Of a DNA stretch of 64,000 bases, positions 1 to 9,337 are shown one piece after another. Both the position numbers and the translations under genes were made by a program. The stretch is taken from contig JARDYH010000001.1 of assembly GCA_029215795.1 (NCBI GenBank), forward strand, positions 10,590,001-10,654,000, written 5' to 3'. Positions within the stretch are counted from its first letter, which is position 1. Every line of letters starts with the position of its first letter. The notes under the pieces are model-generated. The model made no database searches, was not told the DNA's origin, and saw only the letters and a program-made list of their open reading frames with translations. This DNA comes from Anniella stebbinsi. Taxonomy: Eukaryota; Chordata; Lepidosauria; Squamata; Anniellidae.

Positions 1-327
1 TGGAATTTTTAGATTAAATGTTTCAAAAAATGTTCCACAGAGGCCAGGTCTTCCTTTCCTCCCCCTCCCGCTTCCCGCGAAGAAAAGGAAACACTGTCTC
101 GTCTCGATCCCTTTGATCCTTGCTAGTATCCATTACAGGGCTCGTGTCTGCTTGAGTAAAAAGTGAAAGTAGGAAAGCAGACACGAGCCCTGTAATGGAT
201 ACTAGCAAGGATCAAAGGGATCGAGACGAGACAGTGTTTCCTTTTCTTCGCGGGAAGCGGGAGGGGGAGGAAAGGAAGACCTGGCCTCTGTGGAACATTT
301 TTTGAAACATTTAATCTAAAAATTCCA
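1..327. repeat. Perfect 153-bp inverted repeat (palindrome) with 21-bp spacer
   Basis: Positions 1-153 and 175-327 are exact reverse complements with no mismatch in my base-by-base comparison. The spacer is 154-174. The left arm begins at the first base of the window, so the true arm may extend further left. There is no coding potential. It could be a young foldback element, the core of the larger DNA element that ends at 1996, or an assembly/foldback artefact. Confidence 0.9.
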
Positions 328-1840
328 TAGCCATCAAATGCCTGGACCTATCATTCTGAAATTTCTGACACATATCTACCCCTAACCCATCTACAAAGTG
401 AGCAATGTTCAGACTTCTAACTTTTAAAATAAAAAAGTTATAGGCGTTTCTTTCCTCATTGTTTCAAAAATTAATTGCCACCACATGCCTGGACCCAGCT
501 TTCGGAAATTTTACACACCTATCAAGTGAAGTGTTCCCTGTAATGTGCCCATGTTTCCTGTTTGTATCTTAAAAAATAAAAAAATGGGAGGCGTAACTGT
601 ATTTACCCCACTACTACCCATTTTTCTAAAATTAATTGCCATACAAGGCAAGCACCTACGTTTTTGAAATTTCACACACATAGGTCCCAAGGTACCACCT
701 ACAATGTGGCAAAGTTTCATGTGTGTAACTTTAAAAATGACAAAGTTATAGGCATTCCTGGGTATTTATTAAAAAATTAATTGCCACAAAACGCATGCAC
801 CAATCTTTCTGAAATTTCTCACAGATAACTATCCCTAACCAGTCTACAATGTGCCCAAGTTTCCTGTTTGTATCTTCAAAAATAAAAATGTGGGAGGCAT
901 AACTGTATTTCTCAGTGGGAAAGTGCAATGCAATGATTCCCTATGGGAAAGTGCAATGCAATGATTCCCTATGGGAAAGTGCAATGCAATGATTCCCTAT
1001 GGGAAAGTACTGTCCAATGAATCCCTATGGGCAAGTGCTGTCCAATGAATCCCTCATTGTTTCAAAAATTAATTGCCACACCAGGCAAGCACCAATGTTT
1101 CTGAAATTTTACACACATATCAAGTGAAGTGTTCCCTGTAATGTGCCCAAGTTTCCTGTTTGTATCTTCAAAACTAAAAAAATGGGAGGCGTAACTGTAT
1201 TTACCCCACTACTACCCATTTTTCTAAAATTAATTGGCACACAAGGCAAGCACCTATGTTTCTGAAATTTCACACACATAGGTCCCAAGGTACCACCTAC
1301 AATGTGGCAAAGTTTCATGTGTGTAACTTTAAAAATGACAAAGTTATAGGTGTTTCTTTCCTCATTGTTTCAAAACTTAATTGCCACACAAGGCAAGCTC
1401 CAATGTTTCTGAAATTTCACTCACATATCAAGGAAAGTGGTATCTGTAATGTGCCCAAGTTTCCTGTTTGTATCTTAAAAAATAAAAAAATGGGAGGCGT
1501 AACTGTATTTACCCCACTACTACCCATTTTTCTAAAATTAATTGCCACACAAGGCAAGCACCTATGTTTCTGAAATTTCACACACATAGGTCCCAAGGTA
1601 CCTCCTACAATGTGGCAAAGTTTCATGTTTGTAACTTTAAAAATGACAAAGTTATAAGCATTCCTGGGTATTTATTAAAAAATTAATTGCCACAAAACGC
1701 ATGCACCAATCTTTCTGAAATTTCTCATAGATAACTATCCCTAACCAGTCTACAATGTCCCCAAGTTTCATCCTTCTATCTTTAAAAATGAAAAAGTTAT
1801 AGGCGTTTTTGTAAAACAATACTTGGCTATGGGAAAAAGC
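328..1840. repeat. Tandem array of alternating ~161-bp and ~146-bp units
   Basis: The anchor TTAATTGCC (one copy TTAATTGGC) recurs at 471, 632, 777, 1069, 1230, 1377, 1538 and 1683. The spacings are 161, 145, 292, 161, 147, 161 and 145. The 292-bp gap contains the 28-bp minisatellite. Units share AT-rich words such as TTTCTGAAATTTCACACACA and TTTAAAAATGACAAAGTTAT. The alternation gives a dimer of about 306 bp. Short open frames here repeat with the units and are not genes. Confidence 0.85.
916..1055. repeat. 28-bp minisatellite, five copies
   Basis: The word TGGGAAAGTGCAATG starts at 916, 944 and 972. Diverged copies (AAGTACTGTCC, AAGTGCTGTCC) start at 1000 and 1028. The period is exactly 28 bp. 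It replaces the body of one unit of the surrounding tandem array. Confidence 0.85.
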
Positions 1841-1841
1841 A

Positions 1842-1996
1842 TTCAAAATGGCGTCCGATCCGGATCGGACCTCATCGGATCGGATCGGATCGGATCGGAG
1901 GTTGGCCGGATCGGATCGGATCGGATCGGATTTTCCCGATTTTGGGTCGGATCGGATTCGGATCGTGGATCGGATCCGATCCGATGCACACCCCTA
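1842..1996. mobile_element. Right terminus of a hAT-like element with ATCGG subterminal repeats
   Basis: The block is dominated by head-to-tail GGATC/ATCGG words in both orientations and ends TGCACACCCCTA at 1996. That end resembles the ends of the elements at 3859-4376 (TGCACAGCCCTA) and 50261-51467 (CACATCCCTA), which carry 8-bp target duplications. The candidate target duplication here is 1997-2004 (GTAGACAG). No matching copy lies upstream in the window, so the left end is probably outside it. The TATGGG...AAAATGGCG words before the ATCGG block match the same position in the 50-kb element, which ties the 328-1840 array to this element. Confidence 0.6.
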
Positions 1997-2740
1997 GTAG
2001 ACAGTTGAATGAATTGGAATTTCACAGATAGAATGAGCAAGACTCTAGTTTACTTTTTACTTCCTGTTCTCCAGAGGTTGCTTCCACACTAGCCCCTTTC
2101 TCTAGACGTTCTATTCTTTGTCCACTCACTTTTTTAAAAAATGAAGAATCCAGTAGATACTAGTGTTCTGGTTGTAGTAGCCTGTGGTAGAAAGCGTCTC
2201 CTTTCCATTTTCTCTAGTGTATTGAGACTTCAAATTTCATCCATAATTCCCAGGGTCTACGAAGTCACCTGAAATTGTAACTTGCAAAATATGAATTCAC
2301 CACTGGAACGCCAATGCAAGAATCAACATGCTGGGTTGGAACCTAATGCCCAGATGTGTCCATCTAAGATCCCTCGGAGTCTAGAAACAGGGGTTGCGAT
2401 GAAGCTGTCCATCTCCTCTTGTTTGCCTGGGCAGGATGTTCTCAGCAGATGCCCCACTTCCTCCTCTACCTATTCACTTTCCTTTCCCCCCTGGACCCAA
2501 TGTATCACACAAGGCAGATCACACTGGTCACTGCTTGCATGCTTGGAAAAGGCAGGTGAACAAGTAGTGACAGGAAGGAAGAGGAGCAGCAGAACCAGGA
2601 GGCTCCAAGGGTTGCAATGGCTCCCCTGCAGGGGACGTGGGTCTTGGAAGGTGCTCAATGATGCCTACATCTGATGCTGGACCTGAACATGGACATGCAT
2701 AAGACTTTCATTTTATTCCTTTTCCTCTTTAATATCTACA
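1997..2740. other. Non-coding sequence, nothing recognised
   Basis: No exon-like open frame with splice sites, RNA gene or known repeat is visible. An open frame at 2282-2674 has no recognisable domain and looks like chance. Confidence 0.5.
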
Positions 2741-2744
2741 TCAG

Positions 2745-3110
2745 GGTTGTGTAATGTGTGGCCCATGTCCACATGTGGCTCCTTTCTCCCCCTGTTGCCC
2801 CCCAACACTATTAAAACAATGAAAAAGCCATCTGGAGTGGCCATTTTGACCCATATCAGACCATTTTAGTGTTCCATAGCTTCTACAGAGCACTAACTGG
2901 GTCAAATTCAGCATACAAGCAAGCAAATTTCAACTCTTTGGGTGCTCTGTAGCCACTCTGGACACCATTTTAATTTTTTGATTTAATTTGATTTTTACTA
3001 TATGTTTTGGTACCATGTTGGGGGGGGGCCCTGCAGCCCACAGGAGGATCTGGGGCTGGGGGTAGAAATGGACCCAGATGTCCCATAGTTGCCCATGCCT
3101 TGTCTACATG
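2745..3110. repeat. Decayed interspersed repeat, related to 42150-42420
   Basis: Shared features with 42150-42420 are a gene-size 'CTCCATAGC'-type word, AGCAAGCAAAT/AAGCTAAATTTGACC-like stretches and a hAT-like tail (GTTGCCCATGCCT near 3090). Identity is low and the boundaries are approximate. From 3111 to 3850 nothing further is recognised. Confidence 0.35.
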
Positions 3111-3858
3111 AAACCATTAGGTGAGGTCATTTGAAGTTTTGGGGTTAGGTCTCTATGCTGAGACTACGGAGAGTTCTCCATGTATCAAGTTCTACATCCT
3201 GACAATTAGTTCCTATGGAGGAAATTTCTACTGACCATCCTGGATTCCTAACTAGCAATCTGCCTAACAAAGAGATGGTGAGCTTTGATAATAATTTATT
3301 CATACACGCCTAAGAAAGGGAACCAAGAAATAAATTCTGCTGGTTTGCCAGAAGGTAATGTGTGACTGTCACAGATCATTCACAGTTGCTTTCTGCCTAC
3401 CTTGCTTATTGGCTAGAGGCTAAACAGAGCTTTTTGAGAGTCAACTACAGCCCACAAATGATTCATAGAAGTGACTCACAGGAGTCACAAGTTCTTAAAT
3501 AGAGCGAATTTTGGAGACATGGGTAACTAAGCACCTAACCATAAAGCTAGGAAAGAAAACACCATTAAGACTATTCATACACAATGGAGAAACGGAAGGA
3601 CTGAGATTTCCTTGGCTTAAGTCCAGCCAAACCCGAATCGTCTAATATCTTAGAGCCCCAAAGGGAAAAAATGAGCCCCTGAGCAAGAACTAAGAGCACA
3701 TTTTAGATGCTACATGCACACAGGGATGCTTGAAAAATTCGATCTTTGAGATTTCCGATATGAACCGAACAGCATATTGGAATTCTCTGCAAGGCTCCTA
3801 GACTACCCTGTGGTTTTTTGCACTTCCTGGAGGTTCCAATAAAGTCCTTTGCTCAAAA

Positions 3859-4376
3859 TAGGGCTGTGCATGAACCCCCTGATCCGATCCCAATCCCGAT
3901 CTGTCAGGTCTGGATTGGGCCCGATCCAATCCTACTTGGATCCAGATCCGGATCAGATCCAGATCTATGCACAGCACCCCCTCCCGCTCTCCCCGCTCTC
4001 CCCCTCCCTGCTTACCTGCTGCCTCCTCAGCACCGTCCTGCCACCGTCCTCTTTCCTCGCTGCGTGCCACCGCATTTCTCATGGCGGGTGACATCATCAC
4101 CCGAAGCGAGCGGAAAATGTGGCAGCACACAGCGAGGAGAGGGGACGATGGGGGACGATGCATAGGAGGCAGCAGGTAAGCTGGGTGAGTCGGGGGAGGG
4201 AGGGGGGAGAGCAGGAGGGAGTGCTGTGACCGGATCAGAATCAGATCCGGATCATGAATCTGATCCAGCCCAATCTGGGCCCGATCTGAACAGGTTCGGA
4301 TCCGGATCTGGGAGGCCCAGATCAGCCCAATCCTCTCCTAATACAGGGTCCAGATCTGGATCCGTGCACAGCCCTA
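3859..4376. mobile_element. Non-autonomous hAT-like element (518 bp) with 8-bp TSD
   Basis: The terminal inverted repeats are TAGGGCTGTGCA and TGCACAGCCCTA. The element is flanked by the exact 8-bp direct repeat GCTCAAAA at 3851-3858 and 4377-4384, the target-duplication size of hAT transposases. Subterminal regions on both sides are packed with GATCCGGATC-type words. The middle is GC-rich, partly palindromic and purine/pyrimidine-biased. No transposase is encoded, and the overlapping open frames on both strands follow from the palindromic composition. Confidence 0.85.
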
Positions 4377-4435
4377 GCTCAAAATATGTATTAAAATAGA
4401 TTGTTCCTAGCTACAAGATACAACTAAGTCCTAGG

Positions 4436-4869
4436 CAGGGATGAACGGATTTTGTAAAATCCGTTCCATCTGCATTTCAGAAATTGTCAGGTGCCTTTTG
4501 TTACATCATCTCCTCATTGACAAATCACCCCCCCATCTCCAAGTTTTGTGCAAATTTGCATTGTGGAAATTCACACTTGTGAAAATGTGCAAATCCTCCC
4601 AAATATGCAAATCCCCACCTCCCCAATGCAAATGTTATTTTCAGCTGGGTTTTTTTTTAATGTATGATTTTTCATATTTTGCTACAACTAAATTCGTGTA
4701 AACGTCCAGAAAGTAAAACAAAACGAAACGAAACAAACAAACAAAAACTCTTTGCAAACCTGTGGAATCTACGTGACCTGGGAAAAGCTGGGTGCTGTGG
4801 AATCCAGAGGTTGGAGTCATAGAAATTGAAACTCATTTGATTCTGGTGCAGATTTCTTTGACATCCCTA
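4436..4869. mobile_element. Degenerate hAT-like element
   Basis: The left end is CAGGGATGAACGGATTTT and the right end GACATCCCTA. The interior (GTGCCTTTTGTTACATCAT, then CAAATTTGCA-type repeats) aligns by eye with the element at 17348-17771. Candidate target duplications GTCCTAGG (4428-4435) and GTTTTAAG (4870-4877) agree at 5 of 8 positions, and all differences are transitions. This suggests an old insertion. There is no coding capacity. Confidence 0.55.
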
Positions 4870-4931
4870 GTTTTAAGCATTCCCCATGTTGTGCTTCCCA
4901 GATCTCAGGCTGCCTTGCAAGACAATAGGTC

Positions 4932-5454
4932 TGTCACGAAATCCACAAAGCTTTATTCAGCGAATAAACATCTCTTCGCACCTGACGAGAGCTTAAACAT
5001 TGGGAACTTTCCTCTAGGCTAAATTCGGCTAACTAAGAGAGGGAATTGTCCTTTCAACAACAGGGAAGGTTTTTTCCCTGAGTCCCTTTCACTTCAAGGT
5101 GGATTCCTTTGAAGAATCCTTTGACGAGACGCTAGCCACGCTGACTGCCTTTCGCCTACTTTTAGCTCCACCTGTTTGAACTTGCGTCGGACTCTGGGAT
5201 CGGCCAGCCCTGAAGTTCCCTCCCCCTCTGACAATTCAAGAGTTCCCACAGAATGTGAGTTGTTAATGTTTTCACTGATAAGGCCTGGTGAAGATTCATC
5301 CCTGGCGAGTGAAGAGCCTGGAAGACTCACCTCTCCCACTTCCTGTGTAAGCTGAAAGGTTTCAAGTCCTGTTTCTTCAGCTTCAGAATCTGAATGTGCT
5401 TGATAGTCTGAAACTCCTTCCCCCACACCAAGGGGAACAGGCCTGGTCATGACA
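4932..5454 (-). mobile_element. Probable solo LTR of a retrovirus-like element
   Basis: Read on the minus strand, the segment begins TGTCATGACC and ends TTTCGTGACA, the TG...CA form of an LTR with a TGTCA/TGACA terminal inverted repeat. A polyadenylation signal AATAAA lies at 4957-4952 on the minus strand, about 20 bp from the end. No internal gag/pol sequence is present on either side. A 147-codon open frame on this strand spans the LTR and the neighbouring MITE and has no recognisable domain. No clear target duplication was found, perhaps because the MITE at 5457 abuts it. The superfamily is not determined. Confidence 0.5.
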
Positions 5455-5456
5455 TC

Positions 5457-5776
5457 TAGGCTGACCATATGAAAAGGAGGACAGGGCTCATGTAACTTTA
5501 ACAGCTGTAGAGAAAAGGGAATTGCAGCCAGTGTCATTTGTATGCAATTAGTCCCTGGTGAAATTCCCTCATCATCAGAACAGTTAAAGTTGCAGGCGCT
5601 ATACTAGAGTGACCCAATACAAAAGAAGGCAGGGCTCCTGCAACTTTAACTGTTGTGATGAAGAGGGAATTTCACCAGGAACTAATTGCATACAAATGAC
5701 ACTGGCTGAAATTCCCTTTTCTCTACAACTGTTAAAGTTACGTGATCCCTGTCCTCCTTTTCATATGGTCAGCCTA
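5457..5776. mobile_element. Palindromic MITE (TAGGCTGACC family), complete copy
   Basis: The ends are TAGGCTGACCATATG and CATATGGTCAGCCTA. The whole 320 bp is a near-palindrome, with AACTTTAACAG...CTGTTAAAGTT pairs inside. Further copies lie at 26295-26583 (left end missing) and 35780-36075, where an 8-bp target duplication places the family with hAT elements. The target duplication of this copy is not recognisable. Confidence 0.8.
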
Positions 5777-5904
5777 GGCCATCCCCACTCCAAATTATTA
5801 ATCCTTCCTCCCATGCCAACTATTAGCATGTAGTTTATTTTTCATAATCTTGTTCTTGACCACTAGCAAACACCACACCATACATTCTAAACATTTGTCT
5901 GAAT

Positions 5905-6026
5905 CAGGGGTGAGCAGGAAGTAGATCTGCAGTTCTTTTGGCCTTCCTGTCTATTGGCCATACTGGCAGGGGCTTCTGGGAATTGAACTCCAAAACAACT
6001 GGAGAACTACCTTCTGCCCACTCCTG
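5905..6026. mobile_element. Short hAT-like MITE
   Basis: The left end CAGGGGTGAGCAG mirrors the right end CTGCCCACTCCTG. The 122-bp length and CAGGGGTG-type terminus fit small hAT derivatives. The flanking octamers agree poorly, so the insertion is old. Between 6050 and 6180 lies another common, diverged unit (GCTGGGATCTGTAATCC, GGTTGGGGAAG), also seen at 33045-33170 and 39910-39980. Confidence 0.5.
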
Positions 6027-6312
6027 ATTTAAAGAACCAAATTGTAAATTTTGCACTGAGTTCAGCTGTCCCAGTCAGTTTAACTCCCATCAGGTCCAGC
6101 CAGCAGGGCTGACCACCAGGAATGCTGGGATCTGTAATCCAAAATATCTGGAGGACACTTGGTTGGGGAAGATTATTCTAAAAACAAGGGAAATATGCTT
6201 CAAAATCATTGTTTTAGCAAATTCATTAATTGCTACACCAATTAAAGCTCATTCCACCGACTGGGCAACAGCCTTGGAAATTTGAGACTCCTCCCTTCAG
6301 ATTTGTTGTGAT

Positions 6313-6362
6313 TTTTGCTGTTGCTGTTCCCCGCCTCGATCCGAAGGGAGAGGCGGGCTATA

Positions 6363-6401
<39 letters not shown>

Positions 6402-6405
6402 TTAC
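6313..6405 (+). mobile_element. L2-clade 3' tail with (TAA)n next to a KLHL4 splice acceptor
   Basis: The segment matches the 3' end of the L2-like copy at 39110-39195: GTTCCCCGCCTCGATCC, a stem CCCGCCTC (6330-6337) / GAGGCGGG (6350-6357), then ATAAATAATAATAA. The (TAA)n run ends about 20 bp before the acceptor AG of the next exon. It is a severely 5'-truncated retroposed end. Confidence 0.7.
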
Positions 6406-6423
6406 TGTTTACATGTTCAACAG

Positions 6424-6648
6424 GCACCACCACAATCGAGAAGTATGACTTGAGAACAAACAGCTGGATACAAATTGGAACCACGAACGGGAGGCGACTA
6501 CAGTTTGGTGTCGCTGTGATTGACAACAAGCTCTACATCGTGGGAGGAAGAGATGGCCTGAAAACATCCAACACAGTCGAATGTTTCAACCCAGTAACCA
6601 AAGCCTGGACTGTGATGCCTCCGATGTCAACCCACAGGCATGGCTTAG
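6424..6648 (+). CDS. KLHL4: KLHL4 exon: kelch blades, first coding exon in the window
   Basis: The exon is bounded by CAACAG at 6418-6423 and the donor GTAAGC at 6649. It is 225 nt, begins with the last two bases of a split codon and ends with the first base of a split Gly codon. It reads [14 protein letters not shown]..., then [28 protein letters not shown] and [11 protein letters not shown], which I recognise as kelch repeats of the KLHL1/4/5 group. ECFNPV here and CLKSM plus the C-terminus EVPVNIGRAG in later exons point to KLHL4. Family knowledge: the protein has BTB-BACK-kelch architecture and is a likely cullin-3 substrate adaptor in the cytoplasm. The BTB and BACK exons must lie upstream of the window. 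The pyrimidine tract is weak because a (TAA)n tail sits just upstream. The five exons together encode the last 277 residues. Confidence 0.93.
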
Positions 6649-6685
6649 GTAAGCTTGACAGAGCATTTGCAAAGTTATCCTCTAC

Positions 6686-7140
6686 TTAATCCGGCAACGG
6701 ACAGTTCATTGCACCGTAAGCATATGGCAGCAACTTGGTGGTTCTCCAGGGACTGCTAATTGTGGGCTGGTTCATATATACGAGAGAAAGGGTCAAAACA
6801 GCTCGGGAATGACGGTGTGGATGAGAAATGGAAACAGACAGCTGCACAAGTGAATGCAATCCAAGTGCATCTTGAGATATTGGGCAGTATGCAACGGGAC
6901 CGCTCCACCTCTGTTGGTTTTGCTGCATGCACAGGAATGACCACTCATGCAACGGGGTGTTCCTTCTTCTAAAAGATCATGGAAATGAGTGGACTGGCCC
7001 CCTTGTGAAAAGGAGCATTTCCACACATTTTGGGTTATTTTTAGAAGTGCCAAAGCTTCATTGCAGGAGTGGCCACTCCCACGATGCAATAGACACTAGC
7101 CGTTCTCTTTAGCAAGGGATATTCCTTCCATTGCTTCTTG
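6686..7140. other. KLHL4 intron (6649-7748), unique part
   Basis: The sequence has no coding signal. It is part of the block duplicated at 40676-41550 (98% similar by eye in this part). The intron is 1100 bp and contains a SINE at 7148-7333. Confidence 0.6.
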
Positions 7141-7147
7141 AAAAAAC

Positions 7148-7333
7148 GATGCTTAGGAACATAGAAAGCTGCCTTTTCCTGAGTCAGGCCATTGGTCCAT
7201 CTAGCCCAGTATTGTCAACACTGACTGGCAGCGGCTCTCCAGGATTTCAGGAGGGATTCTTTTCCTCGCCCTACCTGGAGAAGCCGGGGATCGAACCTGG
7301 GACCTTCTGCATGCAAAGCAGGTGCTCTGTCAC
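7148..7333 (-). mobile_element. tRNA-Ala-derived SINE
   Basis: The minus strand reads as a tRNA-like head: CTTTGCATGCAGAAGGTCCC followed by the box B-like GGTTCGATCCCCGGC, as in tRNA-Ala (TGC). A body follows with AGTCAGTGTTGACAATACTG and the 3' part CAGGAAAAGGCAGCTTTC. Related copies lie at 17955-18125 (+), 40495-40675 (-), 41365-41550 (-), 46340-46600 (+) and 57915-58085 (-). The tRNA body is degenerate and is not a functional tRNA gene. Confidence 0.75.
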
Positions 7334-7748
7334 CCTGAGCTCTGTCCCCTCCCAGCTCACCCAAGTGAACCAGCCACCACAGGTCCAACATCACTGGGAG
7401 AACATGGCATGGCTCGAACCCAATGCATCCAATCCAGAATTTGCACAAGATGAAGACTTGTGCAAGAGGGCTTTCCAGCCCTGTCCTCCACACTGCAGCA
7501 GAGCGTTGTATTTCAGCTTGCACTATTATATTACGGTTATAATGATTATACCCCTTATTGGATTTATTGATTGGATTGGATTTGAAATCTCCTTTCTACC
7601 AAGAAAAATGGCACTCAAAGCGGCTGTGGATCCATTGGGAGGACAGCCAGGATACACATATAACACACACATGTATGCTATTCTTTAAAACAGTCAATAT
7701 TATTTATTGGTCTTCTGCTTGCCTCCCACTCTCTCTTTTCACCCTAAG

Positions 7749-7911
7749 GTGTAGCGATGCTTGAAGGACCCATGTACGCTGTGGGAGGCCATGATGGCTG
7801 GAGTTACTTAAACACAGTCGAACGATGGGACCCACAGGCCCGGCAGTGGAATTACGTCGCAAGCATGGCGACTCCTCGGAGCACTGTGGGAGTTGCAGCA
7901 CTCAATAGCAA
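7749..7911 (+). CDS. KLHL4: KLHL4 exon: kelch blade ([11 protein letters not shown])
   Basis: The acceptor CCTAAG ends at 7748 and the donor GTATGT starts at 7912. The 163-nt exon completes the Gly codon and reads [29 protein letters not shown] and [19 protein letters not shown]. It ends with two bases of a Lys codon. The double-glycine GG and the downstream aromatic W mark a standard kelch blade. Phase is continuous with the exons on both sides and there is no lesion. Confidence 0.95.
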
Positions 7912-8115
7912 GTATGTATGACTGTCAAGTTCCTTCTATGACCTGGACCCCTTCAGCAACTCCTTAAGGATCCCTACTTTCTTAAGAGTCCCACCTTCCT
8001 TCTTTATACCTTCCCCTTCCTAGTAATGGAGGGTTTAGGCTGTAGACATGGGGTGATCGACACTCCAGACACTTGTGGTTTAGCACAACAGTTTACTTGT
8101 TCATTAAAACAAGCA

Positions 8116-8154
<39 letters not shown>

Positions 8155-8440
8155 TACTATTACGTTTGTATACTGCCCCATAGCCGAAGCTCTCTGGGTG
8201 GTTTACATAAGATTAAAACATTTAAAAGTAATATACAAAAATCAAAACTGCAAAAATATACAATATGCACATACATTTAAAATCACTATAATAACTTAAA
8301 AGCTATAAGCCTAAAAACAAAAAGAGATCCAGGCTCAACATATATTGCTAAATGCATGAGAGAAGAGGAAAGTCTTGACCTGGCGCCGAAAAGATAACAA
8401 TGTCGGCGCCAGGCGGGTGAAAGGTATTTAGTCAATAGAG
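8116..8440 (-). mobile_element. Truncated L2-clade 3' end with (TAA)n
   Basis: After the (TAA)n run at about 8118-8152, the plus strand reads GTATACTGCCCCATAGCCGA, AGCTCTCTGGGTGGTTTACA and later GTCTTGACCTGGCGCCGAAA. These are the reverse complements of 32030-32255 in the near-intact L2 at 28578-32289. It lies in the intron 7912-9124. Confidence 0.85.
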
Positions 8441-9124
8441 CTGAGTGGTCAAAGGCATTAAAACAAAATAAAAGTTGCAAAAATGCAAGGTCTTTTACCC
8501 TAAGCTACACCTAGACTTCTTCAAGCTGCATCTTTCTGCTCCTTTCTTATGGTCTGGTCTTTTTCTGGATCTTTTCTGGCTGTCTCTTGCACCCTTTTAT
8601 ACCGTCTTCTCCCAAATCAGAAAGTACTGTTCCAACTTTGAAGAAATGAAACTTAACTGGAGAAATGAAATTTAACCAGGGAATGAATATTAATTGGAGA
8701 AATGAAACTGTTCCTATGTTGGGCCATGGACTTTGTTTTGGTTCCCACTGTGGTGCCCAACTCGAACTGCAGCGAGTTGAGCCAGTTTGTGGATTGCCCA
8801 GGAGTTTTGCGCATTCTGCCAAAGCTTCTGAAATGTGAACCACTCTCTGAGCCATTTGCACAAACGATGGCCAAATTTGCACAACTCCCGCAAATCGTGG
8901 GCCTAATTCATGTAATTCATTCAGATTTGGCCGCACTTTGCATAAATTTGGCCCTGATTGGTCCTGGAGTTGAGGGAAAAGCCTGTAGCTCAGCTCACAA
9001 ATGCAAAATGTGTTGTAAAATTCCACCGAGCCAAAAAAGAGACAGGCTTTCTAGGGACAGAAGTTCCTGCGCTAGACAAAACACGGATTTGACCGCTTCC
9101 TCCTCCTGTGGTTCATTGCTGTAG
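8441..9124. other. KLHL4 intron remainder, AT-rich and low-grade repeats
   Basis: Recurring CAAATTTGCACAA-like words at about 8850-8960 resemble the interiors of the hAT-like elements at 4436 and 17348, but no termini are recognisable. No gene is visible. Confidence 0.4.
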
Positions 9125-9337
9125 GTTGTACGCCGTTGGAGGGCGAGATGGCAGCTCCTGCTTGAAGTCCATGGAGTGTTTTGACCCCCACACCAACAAG
9201 TGGAGCATTTGTGCATCAATGTCAAAGCGGCGAGGCGGAGTCGGTGTTTCCACCTATAATGGATTTCTCTATGCGGTGGGAGGGCACGACGCTCCTGCTT
9301 CTAATCACTGTTCTCGGCTTTCCGATTGCGTAGAAAG
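9125..9337 (+). CDS. KLHL4: KLHL4 exon: two kelch blades ([30 protein letters not shown])
   Basis: The acceptor CTGTAG ends at 9124 and the donor GTACGG starts at 9338. The 213-nt exon completes the Lys codon and reads [42 protein letters not shown] and [20 protein letters not shown]. It ends with AG of an Arg codon. The HDAPASNHC segment is a hallmark of the KLHL1/4/5 group, and SSCLKSM plus SDCVERY favour KLHL4. The frame is intact. Confidence 0.95.

Noticed and set aside
511..1626. Three similar 69-codon minus-strand frames as a small gene family
   Set aside because: They recur with the period of the tandem DNA repeat and shift with it. No start or codon signature is independent of the repeat.
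328..1840. CRISPR-like array
   Set aside because: The whole unit repeats, with no unique spacers. The context is a vertebrate genome.
2282..2674. 130-codon open frame as a possible gene
   Set aside because: No domain, no splice context, no codon signal. It is likely chance.
5094..5537. 147-codon minus-strand frame with an acidic, Ser-rich sequence
   Set aside because: It runs across the boundary of a solo-LTR candidate and a MITE. The coding look is better explained by the LTR.
7290..7330. tRNA-Ala gene on the minus strand
   Set aside because: Only the box B and anticodon-arm half are preserved, inside a SINE body with several dispersed copies. No complete cloverleaf.
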